A model generated the notes under the pieces. The model saw only the letters and a program-made list of their open reading frames with translations, was not told the origin of the DNA and did no database searches. Shown here piece after piece: positions 46,941 to 54,962 of a stretch of DNA of 55,921 bases; the stretch's first letter is position 1; each line of letters starts with the position of its first letter. The stretch spans positions 1 to 55,921 of the forward strand of contig JAFGBK010000091.1 in NCBI GenBank assembly GCA_016933175.1, given 5' to 3'. The DNA comes from Candidatus Krumholzibacteriota bacterium. Its GTDB lineage: Bacteria > Krumholzibacteriota > Krumholzibacteriia > JACNKJ01. The position numbers and the translations under genes are program-made.

Positions 46941-47873
46941 ATGGACCTCCTCGGCATCGTGCTGCCGGTCTTCCTCGTCATCGGCCTCGGCACCGCGCTG
47001 CGCCGCCTGCGCCTGGTCACGGAGCCGGTGAACGCCGGCCTCTCGCGGCTGGTCTTCTACGTCGCCTCGCCGGCCCTGCTGCTGCGCAGCCTGGCCCGCG
47101 CGGATCTCGACTGGCGCGTGGGCGCCGGCATGCTGGCGGGGGTGGGCGTCGTGTCCGTCGCCGTGGCGCTGCTCGCCTACATCCTCATGGCCCGGGCCGC
47201 ACCCGCCCGGCGCGGCGTGCTCGCCCTGGGCGCCTTCCGCAGCAACACGGTGTTCATGGGCCTGCCCCTGGTCCTGAGCGCCTACGGCGACGCGGCCCTG
47301 GCGCCCATGGGCATCCTCATCGCCTTCCTGGTGATCGTCGAGAATCCCCTGGCGGCACTGCTGCTGACGCTGCCGCACCGGCAGGGCAGCGCCCGCGACG
47401 CGCGGCTCTGGCTCGGCACGCTCGGGCGCGTCCTGGTCAATCCCCTGGTGCTCGGCGCGGGCGCCGGGGTCGTCCTGTCCATCCTGGATGTCGCGATGCC
47501 TGAGCCCGTGGACCGCGCCCTGTCCCTCGTGGGGCAGACGGCGGCGCCGCTGGGGCTGCTCTGCGTGGGCGCGGGCCTGGACACTGCCATCCTGCGCGCG
47601 GAGCTACGCGCCGCCGCGGTGGTGGCGGCGGCGAAGCTGGTGGTCGTGCCGCTGCTGGTGATGCTCGTCCTCTCGCGATTGGGGCTGACGGGTGTGGCCC
47701 TGGGCGTGCCGGTCCTCGTCGCCGCCTGCCCGACCGCCGTGATCAGCGCCATCATGGCCCGCGAGATGCGCGGTGACGCGCGGCTCGCCTCGGCGATCGT
47801 CGTCGGCACGACGCTCTTCTCCCTGGCGACGCTGGTGGGCTGGCTCGCCCTGCTGGAAGGCCTGGCGGGATGA
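46941..47873 (+). CDS. AEC-family (auxin efflux carrier-like) transporter
   Basis: 310 residues with ten predicted helices. MDLLGIVLPVFLVIGLGTAL is the typical first helix; LVFYVASPALLLRSLARADL, LGAFRSNTVFMGLPLVLSAYG and the closing ACPTAVISAIMAREMRGDARLAS are family landmarks. AEC transporters carry organic acids or amino acids such as malate; substrate unknown. Its stop overlaps the start of the alpha/beta hydrolase (ATGA at 47870-47873), so the two products are likely to act together. No Shine-Dalgarno seen before 46941. Confidence 0.87.
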   Translation: MDLLGIVLPVFLVIGLGTALRRLRLVTEPVNAGLSRLVFYVASPALLLRSLARADLDWRVGAGMLAGVGVVSVAVALLAYILMARAAPARRGVLALGAFRSNTVFMGLPLVLSAYGDAALAPMGILIAFLVIVENPLAALLLTLPHRQGSARDARLWLGTLGRVLVNPLVLGAGAGVVLSILDVAMPEPVDRALSLVGQTAAPLGLLCVGAGLDTAILRAELRAAAVVAAAKLVVVPLLVMLVLSRLGLTGVALGVPVLVAACPTAVISAIMAREMRGDARLASAIVVGTTLFSLATLVGWLALLEGLAG

Positions 47874-48685
47874 GCGGGCTGGTCGTACGCCGCCACGGCG
47901 ACGCCGGCCCCCTGGTGATCGTGCTCCACGGCGGACCGGCCGCGGCAGGCGAGGCGGCGCCCCTGGCGCGCGGCCTCGCGGACGGCTTCCGCGTCCTCGA
48001 GCCCTGGCAGCGGGGCAGCGGCGGCGAGCCCCTCACCGTGGCGCGCCACGTCGCCGACCTTCACGACATCGTGCGGGAATGCGGCGTCGGCGCGCGGCCG
48101 GCCCTCGTGGGCGAGTCCTGGGGCGCCATGCTGGCCCTGGCCTACGCAGCGGAACACCCGGATCGTGCGGGGCCCCTGGCCCTGGTGGGCTGCGGCACCT
48201 TCGACCCGGCGGCGCGGGCCCGCATGCGGGAGATCCTAGACAAGCGCCAGGACGACGACCTTCGCCGGCGTCTGGAAGCGCTACGCCCGGAGTCCGGCGA
48301 TCCCGCGCGGCTGCGCGAGATGTACGGACTGATGGCGCCCCTCTACGACTACGACGCCGAGCCCGCCGCGCCGGACCCCGAGACGCCGGACATCGACCTG
48401 CGCGCGCACGCCGAGACCTGGAACGACATGCTGCGCCTGCAGGTGGCGGACATCTACCCGGCGGCCTTCGCGGCCATCCGCGGGCCCGTCCTCATGCTGC
48501 ACGGGTCGCACGACCCCCACCCGGGCCGCATGATACGCGACGGTCTAGCTCCTCACCTCCCGCAGCTCGAGTACCAAGAGCTGGACCGCTGCGGGCACAG
48601 CCCCTGGCGCGAGCGCCAGGCGCAGGGCGCCTTCTTCGCCGTCCTGCGCGGCTGGCTCGCGCGCCACATGTCCGGAGACGATTAG
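47870..48685 (+). CDS. Alpha/beta hydrolase, proline-iminopeptidase-like
   Basis: 271 residues. Oxyanion HGGPAAAG, nucleophile elbow GESWGAMLALAYA, Asp in LHGSHDPHPG and His in CGHSPWRER make a full catalytic triad in the order of the proline iminopeptidase-like branch (HGGP is typical there). Cytoplasmic. The overlap with the AEC gene suggests that it acts on the transported compound, for instance a small ester or peptide; this is inference. It ends 89 nt from the convergent CotH gene. Confidence 0.82.
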   Translation: MSGLVVRRHGDAGPLVIVLHGGPAAAGEAAPLARGLADGFRVLEPWQRGSGGEPLTVARHVADLHDIVRECGVGARPALVGESWGAMLALAYAAEHPDRAGPLALVGCGTFDPAARARMREILDKRQDDDLRRRLEALRPESGDPARLREMYGLMAPLYDYDAEPAAPDPETPDIDLRAHAETWNDMLRLQVADIYPAAFAAIRGPVLMLHGSHDPHPGRMIRDGLAPHLPQLEYQELDRCGHSPWRERQAQGAFFAVLRGWLARHMSGDD

Positions 48686-48759
48686 GACTGCCCGCCGGTG
48701 CGCCCGAGCGCCCGGGGTGCGGGGGTGCCAAGCGCCCGCTCGCGGGAGGGGTGCCGCGC

Positions 48760-48775
48760 GCCCGCCGGCGCGGGC
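48760..48775 (-). terminator. Short hairpin at the end of the CotH gene
   Basis: 6-bp arms GCCCGC and GCGGGC around a 4-nt loop directly at the stop codon on the minus strand. Weak evidence; no T-tract. Confidence 0.3.
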
Positions 48776-51711
48776 TACTTGAGGAGCACCACCTTGCGTG
48801 ACAGCGTCCGCCCCCCCGCCTCGAGGCGGACGAGGTAGACGCCGCTGCTGTGGCCGGCCGCGGACCAGCGGACCTCGTGCCGGCCCGCCGCCAGCTCCCC
48901 ATCCAGGATGACATCCGCCAGGCGGCCGCGCACGTCGTAGGCCGCCAGGCGGACGCGTCCGGCCTCCGGCAGCGCGAAGGCGAGGTGGGTGACGGGATTG
49001 AAGGGGTTGGGCCAGGCAGGCGCCATGACCAGCGCCGCCGGCGCGCCGCCGTCCACGACGGGCGTGCCCTCGAAGGCGCTGTTGCGCTCGCCGGGAGTCC
49101 CGTGGTCCTCGGACGCGGCCCAGGCGCCGGCCAGGGAGTTGTCGGCGAGGGGATTCTTCAGCTCCAGGGTCGGGCCGTCGCCGTCCGCCTCCTCGGGCCA
49201 AGGCGGCGCGTCGTCGTACTCGACATCGTCGATCAGCGTGCCCGCCGCGTCGAAGAGGCGCAGCAGTTCGCCGCCGCCGCTCAGGCCGTAGCCCAGGTCG
49301 CCCATGGCGCCCGCGACGCCGGGGAAGAAGGCGCTGAAGGCGGCGAGGTTCTCGCAGAGCACCAGGTAGCCGCCCGCGGGCAGGCTGGTTCCGGGCGGGA
49401 GCGTGAACACGTGATCGTCGACCTCGTCCTTGAACTGCCAGCCGCCGAGGTCGAGCTCCAGGCCGGTGGGATTGTGCAGCTCCACCCAGTCGCCCGGATC
49501 GAAGGCATCCGCGGAGTTGTAGTTGATCTCGTTGATGACCGCGCCGGCGAAGAAGGCCTTCAGCTCGTAGGAATCCCCGGCCGGCTCCAGGAGGGCCGCC
49601 GGGTCCGGCGGCAGGCCGGGATCCGACCAGCCCGCGAAGACGAAGCCCGAGGCCGGGCGGGCGGTCACCGGTACCGGGTTGCCCTGGAAGTAGGTGCCCG
49701 TGAAGGTCGAATCGATCTCGGCGGCGGTCAACGCCACCGCGCCCGCGCCGTGGGGGCTCACGTCGAGGCGCAGGTTCCAGGTTCCCGGCAGGCCGAAGGC
49801 GTTCTGGATGTGGCTGCGCGCGAACTGCGGGCGCCAGGTCAGGAAGTCGCGCGCCACGTCGATGTTATCCTCCCAGGACGTGATCGTGCTGTCCCAGCGC
49901 GCCATGTGGCGCGCCATCTCCGGCTCGACGCCAGCGCGTATCGAGTCCAGCGCCGCCGTCGTCACGCCGGTCCGCAGGCGGGTATTGAGCAGGTCGGCGT
50001 AGCGGTTGATGAAGTCGCGCCGGAAGGTCCCGTTCTCCATCAGCTTCCGCAGGAGATAGGTGGCCCAGGTCGGATTGGGCCAATCGGGACCGTCCGGCGC
50101 CAGGGCGTAGGCGAGGGTGTCGTGGTAATACATGACGCCGATCCCGAGGCCGTAGTCGAGATCGAAGAGCAGCCAGCGCCAGCGGCCATCCGGTGCGCGC
50201 GGCCGCCAGTACTTGAGGTTGTTGCCCGGCCAGTCCGTGTTCCCGAAGAAGATCTCGAAGATGTTGTAGGTCGCGAAGTTGTCCGTGTCCATCAGGGCCT
50301 GGACCTGCTGGTAGACGGCGTCGTCGGTCATGTCGCTGGCCGCGATGAAATCGAGCATGGCGAGATAGTGGCCGTTGTCGCCGGCGATCTCTTCGTACTG
50401 CAGCTCGAGCAGGTCGACGGCGTCCGGATCGACGCCGTGGTGCGACGCGAGGTAGTGCTCGTCGATGCGCTCGCGGATGTTGTGGATGCCCCAGTACTCG
50501 CCGTTGATGAAGACGACCGCCGGCCGGTAGGCCTGCACGTCGAGGTCGAAGCCGGCGGTCAGCCCCTGCATGAGCGCGTCGCGGAAGTGGGTGATGCACC
50601 AGTCGTTGCCCGAGTTGCGCAGGATCAGGAACTCGAACTCGTCGATGTCGAGATCGGCGAACATCCGGTAGTCGATCTTGGCGGCGCCGTAGCCGCCGCG
50701 CGCGCACAGCCGCAGGCTCTTCTGCGGGAAGGCGCGCGTCCAGCCGCCGTGGATCTTGATGCCGAGGTCCAGGGCGACGCCCAGCGCGCCGTCCGGCTCG
50801 AACAGCTCGAAGTGGGCGGGCCGCTCCCAGTCCTGCCAGAAGTTGGCGCCGTAATGGGGAAACTCGGGATCGTAGTCGTCGCCGAGCACGTAGATGCCGG
50901 TCTCGTCGGCCCAGAGGTTGTCCGGATCGGTGACCAGCGAGACGATGGGCAGCGACGAGCTCTCGCCGAAGAGGTAGCTGCTCGTGGCGATGCGGCTGGG
51001 CACGTGCTCCGCCTGGAAGCAGCGCGCGCGGACGATGGCCGTCTCCGCCACCGGGATGGGCGCCAGGTAGGATATCGAGAACGCGTCCGGGTCGCTGCCG
51101 TCCAGCGTATAGGTGATCGTCGCCGCGGGCGAGGGCGCGCTCAGCGCGAGGTCGAAGGCGGCCGGGCAGTGGCCGGGCGGCACCGAGAAGTCGGGCGCCT
51201 CGGCGATGCCGATGCAGCCCGGGCCCGTGTTCGGCAGGTCGGGGGTGGGCTCGACGAAGTAGAGCCAGTCGCCGCCTCCGTCCGGCAGGCGGCCGCGCGC
51301 GATGTCGCCGGGCAACGGCCCCGTGTCCACCCGGTCGAGGCTGTCCCCGGCGGCGTCGGCCAGGAGCAGCGGCTCCCCGCCGCTGTCGAGCTTGAAGTTC
51401 GCATGGAGCTCCGCGCCGGTGCGGTCCTTGCCCGAGGCGAAGACGAGCAGCCGCTGGCCGGCCGCCAGCGCGCAGGTGGGAAAGGTCCACTTGAGGGGAT
51501 CGGCGGGATCGTCCGACAGGCCGCAGCCGGCGAGGTTCACCACCGCGGGACCGGTGTTGACGACCTCGATCCAGTCCTCGTGGTCCCCGTCCTCATCCGT
51601 GATGCCCGTCAGGTTGCCCGTGACGAACTCGTTGAGACGCACGGCGGCCTCGGATCCGCTGGCGGCGGCGGTCAGGATGAGCAGGAAGGGCAGCCATGCG
51701 CGTCGAGCCAT
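48775..51711 (-). CDS. CotH-kinase/lamin-tail secreted protein with sorting tail
   Basis: 978 residues: signal peptide (LPFLLILTAAASGSEA), a lamin-tail domain (VRLNEFVTGN, HEDWIEVVNTG; about 24-140), a chitobiase-C-like beta domain (TITYTLDGSDP), a CotH kinase domain (about 255-570), a bacterial repeat (PVTARPASGFVFAGWSDP), a second lamin-tail domain (GAVINEINYNSADAFDPGDW) and the tail (WPNPFNPVTHLAFAL ... SSGVYLVRL ... KVVLLK). CotH landmarks are KIHGGWTRAFPQKSLRL, VFINGEYWGIHNIRERID and WLLFDLDYGLG. In Bacillus CotH phosphorylates spore-coat proteins; here an extracellular kinase or adhesin role is open. The ATG has no Shine-Dalgarno but a TATAAT 9 nt upstream. Confidence 0.87.
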   Translation of the reverse strand: MARRAWLPFLLILTAAASGSEAAVRLNEFVTGNLTGITDEDGDHEDWIEVVNTGPAVVNLAGCGLSDDPADPLKWTFPTCALAAGQRLLVFASGKDRTGAELHANFKLDSGGEPLLLADAAGDSLDRVDTGPLPGDIARGRLPDGGGDWLYFVEPTPDLPNTGPGCIGIAEAPDFSVPPGHCPAAFDLALSAPSPAATITYTLDGSDPDAFSISYLAPIPVAETAIVRARCFQAEHVPSRIATSSYLFGESSSLPIVSLVTDPDNLWADETGIYVLGDDYDPEFPHYGANFWQDWERPAHFELFEPDGALGVALDLGIKIHGGWTRAFPQKSLRLCARGGYGAAKIDYRMFADLDIDEFEFLILRNSGNDWCITHFRDALMQGLTAGFDLDVQAYRPAVVFINGEYWGIHNIRERIDEHYLASHHGVDPDAVDLLELQYEEIAGDNGHYLAMLDFIAASDMTDDAVYQQVQALMDTDNFATYNIFEIFFGNTDWPGNNLKYWRPRAPDGRWRWLLFDLDYGLGIGVMYYHDTLAYALAPDGPDWPNPTWATYLLRKLMENGTFRRDFINRYADLLNTRLRTGVTTAALDSIRAGVEPEMARHMARWDSTITSWEDNIDVARDFLTWRPQFARSHIQNAFGLPGTWNLRLDVSPHGAGAVALTAAEIDSTFTGTYFQGNPVPVTARPASGFVFAGWSDPGLPPDPAALLEPAGDSYELKAFFAGAVINEINYNSADAFDPGDWVELHNPTGLELDLGGWQFKDEVDDHVFTLPPGTSLPAGGYLVLCENLAAFSAFFPGVAGAMGDLGYGLSGGGELLRLFDAAGTLIDDVEYDDAPPWPEEADGDGPTLELKNPLADNSLAGAWAASEDHGTPGERNSAFEGTPVVDGGAPAALVMAPAWPNPFNPVTHLAFALPEAGRVRLAAYDVRGRLADVILDGELAAGRHEVRWSAAGHSSGVYLVRLEAGGRTLSRKVVLLK

Positions 51712-51720
51712 GATGACGTG

Positions 51721-51750
51721 ATTATACCCGAAAGGTGGTGCGCGCGTGAA
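51721..51750 (-). promoter_or_regulatory. Promoter close to the CotH start codon
   Basis: On the minus strand TTCACG (51750-51745), 18-nt spacer and consensus TATAAT (51726-51721), 9 nt before the ATG. The transcript would start within about 3 nt of the start codon. Confidence 0.6.
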
Positions 51751-51755
51751 TGGCG

Positions 51756-51790
51756 GACCGGCCCCGGGAGTGGGCGTTCCGGGGCCGGTC
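51756..51790 (-). terminator. Terminator hairpin after the ankyrin-MBL gene
   Basis: Perfect 12-bp stem GACCGGCCCCGG (51756-51767) and CCGGGGCCGGTC (51779-51790), 11-nt loop, 23 nt after the stop at 51814. Confidence 0.65.
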
Positions 51791-51813
51791 GCTCGCTCGC
51801 CGCTCGCGTCGGC

Positions 51814-53841
51814 CTATCGTTCGCTGCAGGCCGCCGTGCGCGCGGCGCAGTCGGGAGCGCAGCCAATGCCCTTGCCGGCGCGGTCGCCGGCGACGGAGCC
51901 GTCGAGGCGCGTCAGCTCGCCGTCCGCATAGCGGAAGTGATCGCCGCGGAAGGTGGGCGCCTCCATGTCCACGCCGGGGAACTCGTCGCGGCACTCGGCG
52001 ATGAACGCGTGGCTCTCGGGCGTGTCGAGCCCGACGTGCTGGGGCACGAAGACGCGCGGCTTCAGGGTCTCCAGCATGTAGCGCACGCCGCGCGCCACGG
52101 ACGCCGGGCGGCCCAGGCTGCAGCCGCGGATGCCCAGGAAGGCGATGTCGGGCCGGACGCCCGCCTCGGCAAGCCAGTCGATCTCGCCCTGGAACAAGGG
52201 ATCGAAGCCCTCGAGGGCGCCGTTGGCATGGTCGCCGGCGTGGAAGAGCACCAGCCCGTCCACCTCCACCACCGTGCCGACGCCCAGGTCCGTGGAGGTG
52301 ATGGTCCGGATCCTCAGGTCTCCCACGCGCTCGGCCATGCGCGGTGCAAGGAAGACGTACTCCGGCGCCTCCCCCTCCGGCCGGCAGCCGAGCAGGTAGC
52401 GGATCTCCGGCACCTGCTCCCGCCAGGTGAAGATCACGGGATCGTAGTGGTCGCTGTGCTCGTGGGAGACGAGCACGATCACGTCCTCGCCGGCGATCTC
52501 GGCGGGCGCGATGCGGCCGTTGCGCAGGCCCGCGTGGGCGGGATCCGGGCCGTTGGGCCAGTAGTCGAAGACGAGCAGGTGGCGCCGCGTCTTGACGGCC
52601 CACCCACTGTGGCCCATGTACCAGACCACGGCCTCGCCCTTGCCCACCTTCTCCTGGCCGGCCAGTGTACAGGCGGGATTCTGCGCGAGCGACTCCCCGC
52701 CTCGCGCCGCGAGCAGCTCGAGAAGGTCGGCGTGGCCGTAGCGGGCGGCGAGCTGGGCGGGCGTCTCGCCCTCGTCGTTCTCTGCCGCCACGGGGGCGCC
52801 GGCGTCGAGCAGGACCCGGGCCAGCTCGGCCTGGCCGCGCGCGGCCGCCAGGTGCAGCAGTGTGTTGCCGGCGATGGGGCATTCGACCGCGTCGAGACGC
52901 GCGCCGGCCTCGATCAGGACCGCGGCCACCGCCGTGTTGCCGTTGAAGGCCGCGCGGTAGAGGGCCGTCTCTCCGGGCGCGTTGCGGTAGTTCACGTCGG
53001 CGCCGTGCTCGACGAGCAGTCGCGCCATCTCCGGGGAGCCGCGCCAGGCGACCAGGTACAGGAGGCTGTCCTCGTCGTCGAAGAAGGTGGCGCTCACGTC
53101 CGCGCCGCGCTCGAGGAGGAAGCGGGCCATCTCGACGCGGTTGAAGTCGACCGCCGTGGCCAGGGGCGAGCGGACGGCGTGGCCGCCGGCCTCCGTCTCC
53201 ACGCGGGCGCCGCGGTCGAGCAGCAGCTCGGCGATCTCGACGCGGCCGCCGCGGGCGGCGAAGGTCAGGGGCGTCATGCCGTGGGCCGTGGCGGCGTCCA
53301 CGGGCTCGCCGCGCTCCAGCATGCGCTCCACCAGGCCCCGCATTCCGCTGGCGGCGGCCAGGTGCAGCAAGGTGCGCCCATCGGCGCCACGGAAGTAGTG
53401 GTCCGCGCCGGCGGACAGCAGCATCCCCACGATGGCCGTGTCGCCCGCCGAGACGGCGAAGCTGAGGGGGCAGTCGCCCTTGTTGTCGCGCCGGTTGATG
53501 TCGGCGCCACGCTCGATGAGGAGGGCCGCCATCTCGCGCTGCCGGCTCACGGCCGCGCAGCCCAGGGGCGTGCTGTTGTCCGCGTCGCCCGCGTCGATGT
53601 CCGCGCCCTTGTCGAGCAGGAGCCGCGCGATCTCCAGCTGGCCGGCGTAGACGGCCGCGTGGAGCGGCAGGTCGTGGAAGCGGTTGTCGTTCGGCCGGGT
53701 CAGCAGGCCGGGATCCGCCTCCAGGAGACGGGTCACGCGCGCCAGTTCGCCGGCGGCGATAGCCTCGTGGATCTCGCCGGCGGCGGCGGACGCGGCCATC
53801 AGCGCGAGCAGCGCGCTCAGCAGGAGCAGCTTCCGGGTCAT
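51814..53841 (-). CDS. Secreted ankyrin-repeat protein fused to a metallo-beta-lactamase domain
   Basis: 675 residues. Signal peptide (LLLLSALLALMAASAAAG), then about twelve ankyrin repeats (residues about 25-430; e.g. LPLHAAVYAGQLEIARLLLD, TLLHLAAARGQAELARVLLD). From about 445 an MBL-fold domain of the UlaG-like type begins (WYMGHSGWAVKTRRHLLVFDY), with the metal motif HEHSDH in VLVSHEHSDHYDP, HAGDHANG and a final PQHVG His. A metal-dependent hydrolase whose partner is chosen by the repeats is a reasonable guess. AGGAGG 9 nt upstream supports 53841. The C-terminal tail (APDCAARTAACSER) has three Cys; no Por-type tail. Confidence 0.85.
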   Translation of the reverse strand: MTRKLLLLSALLALMAASAAAGEIHEAIAAGELARVTRLLEADPGLLTRPNDNRFHDLPLHAAVYAGQLEIARLLLDKGADIDAGDADNSTPLGCAAVSRQREMAALLIERGADINRRDNKGDCPLSFAVSAGDTAIVGMLLSAGADHYFRGADGRTLLHLAAASGMRGLVERMLERGEPVDAATAHGMTPLTFAARGGRVEIAELLLDRGARVETEAGGHAVRSPLATAVDFNRVEMARFLLERGADVSATFFDDEDSLLYLVAWRGSPEMARLLVEHGADVNYRNAPGETALYRAAFNGNTAVAAVLIEAGARLDAVECPIAGNTLLHLAAARGQAELARVLLDAGAPVAAENDEGETPAQLAARYGHADLLELLAARGGESLAQNPACTLAGQEKVGKGEAVVWYMGHSGWAVKTRRHLLVFDYWPNGPDPAHAGLRNGRIAPAEIAGEDVIVLVSHEHSDHYDPVIFTWREQVPEIRYLLGCRPEGEAPEYVFLAPRMAERVGDLRIRTITSTDLGVGTVVEVDGLVLFHAGDHANGALEGFDPLFQGEIDWLAEAGVRPDIAFLGIRGCSLGRPASVARGVRYMLETLKPRVFVPQHVGLDTPESHAFIAECRDEFPGVDMEAPTFRGDHFRYADGELTRLDGSVAGDRAGKGIGCAPDCAARTAACSER

Positions 53842-54025
53842 CGTCAGGGTCCTCCTGGCTCGGGTCGCGGCGACCCGGGAATCGCGGCCGGGGCCGGTCG
53901 CGGACCGGCGCCCGTCCCCGGCGCGGCAGATGTTAAACATTACGCATGTCAAGAAATTAGCACCCCTTGCCTGCGCGCGCAAGGGCGAAATGCGCGGCCG
54001 CGCGGCCGGTGCTATGCTGCGAGGC

Positions 54026-54925
54026 ATGGAGGCAAGGGACGCGGGAACCGCCGAGACCATCGAGGCCGGCATCCGCGACCTCGTGGCGCGCCGCCGGGCC
54101 GCCGGCGCCCTCGTCGGGCTGAGCGGCGGCCTGGACTCCGCCGTGCTGGCGGCGCTGGCCGCGCGGGCGCTCGGATCGGCGCGCGTGCGCGCCGTGTTCC
54201 TCGGCGAGCGCGACAGCGAGGCGGACTCCCTCGCCCGCGCCCGGGAGGTTGCCGCGCGGCTGGGCCTCGCCCTCGAAGTCCGCTCCCTGGAAGCCGACCT
54301 GCGGGCGCAGGGACTCTACGCGTCGGCGCCCATGCGCTTCGTCGCCCGCTCCGCGCGCGCCAACCGAGCGGTCACCCACCTGATGCGTTGGCTCGGCGGC
54401 GGCTCGCCCTACGCCTGGGTGCTGAGGCAACGCGCGGGCGAGGGGCGCGGCATCGGCCGCGCCGCCTACGAGCGCTGGATCCGTCCCGTCGAGGAGGCGA
54501 GCTACGCGCGCCACCGCCTGCGCCGCGCCATCCTCGACGCGGAGGCGAAGGCGCAGAACCTGGTGCTGCTGGGCGCGGCCAACCGGTCGGAGCTGCTGCT
54601 GGGCTGGTACGTGACGGGCGGCATCGACGATGTCCCCGACTCCCCCATCCTCGGCCTCACGAAGACGCGCGTGCGGCGCCTGGCCGCCGACCTCGGCATC
54701 CCCCGCTCGATACGCGAGGCCGCCCCCTCGCCCGACATGATCCCCGGCGTCACCGACGAGCTCGCCATGGGCGTCTCCTACGCGCGCGCGGACCGCGTCC
54801 TCGACGCCATGGACGCGGGCCTCGACGCGGAGGCCATGGTCCGCCGAAGCCTGCCACGGCGCGACGTGGCCCGCGTCGGCGAGCTGCGCCGCCTCGCGGC
54901 GTGGAAGCGGGAGGCCGCGTCTTGA
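54026..54925 (+). CDS. nadE: NAD(+) synthase family protein
   Basis: 299 residues. The PP-loop LVGLSGGLDSAVLAALAAR binds ATP; LLGAANRSELLLGWYVTGG corresponds to the GTxNKSE segment, DSPILGLTKTRVRRLAADLGIP and APSPDMIPGVTDELAMG to the later NadE motifs. It should amidate nicotinate adenine dinucleotide using ammonia, as there is no glutaminase domain. An insertion at about 105-155 (VTHLMRWLGGGSPYAWVLRQ) is larger than usual, so another adenylating role is not excluded. TATGCT (54013-54018) is 7 nt before the ATG and no well-placed Shine-Dalgarno exists; a leaderless mRNA or a start at 54014 are alternatives. Confidence 0.78.
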   Translation: MEARDAGTAETIEAGIRDLVARRRAAGALVGLSGGLDSAVLAALAARALGSARVRAVFLGERDSEADSLARAREVAARLGLALEVRSLEADLRAQGLYASAPMRFVARSARANRAVTHLMRWLGGGSPYAWVLRQRAGEGRGIGRAAYERWIRPVEEASYARHRLRRAILDAEAKAQNLVLLGAANRSELLLGWYVTGGIDDVPDSPILGLTKTRVRRLAADLGIPRSIREAAPSPDMIPGVTDELAMGVSYARADRVLDAMDAGLDAEAMVRRSLPRRDVARVGELRRLAAWKREAAS

Positions 54926-54962
54926 GTTGCGATGCTGCGGGCGGCGCCCGGGCGGGAGCCGC

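Noticed and set aside
14496..51711. Type IX secretion system encoded in the window
   Set aside because: Only candidate substrates (C-terminal tails) are present; no PorT, SprA, PorU or Gld-type gene was found.
53929..53952. ATGTT-A-AACAT palindrome and TTGACA (minus strand) between the ankyrin-MBL gene and nadE as an operator-promoter pair
   Set aside because: No -10 box at the proper distance on either strand; the AT-rich patch alone is not enough to call a site.
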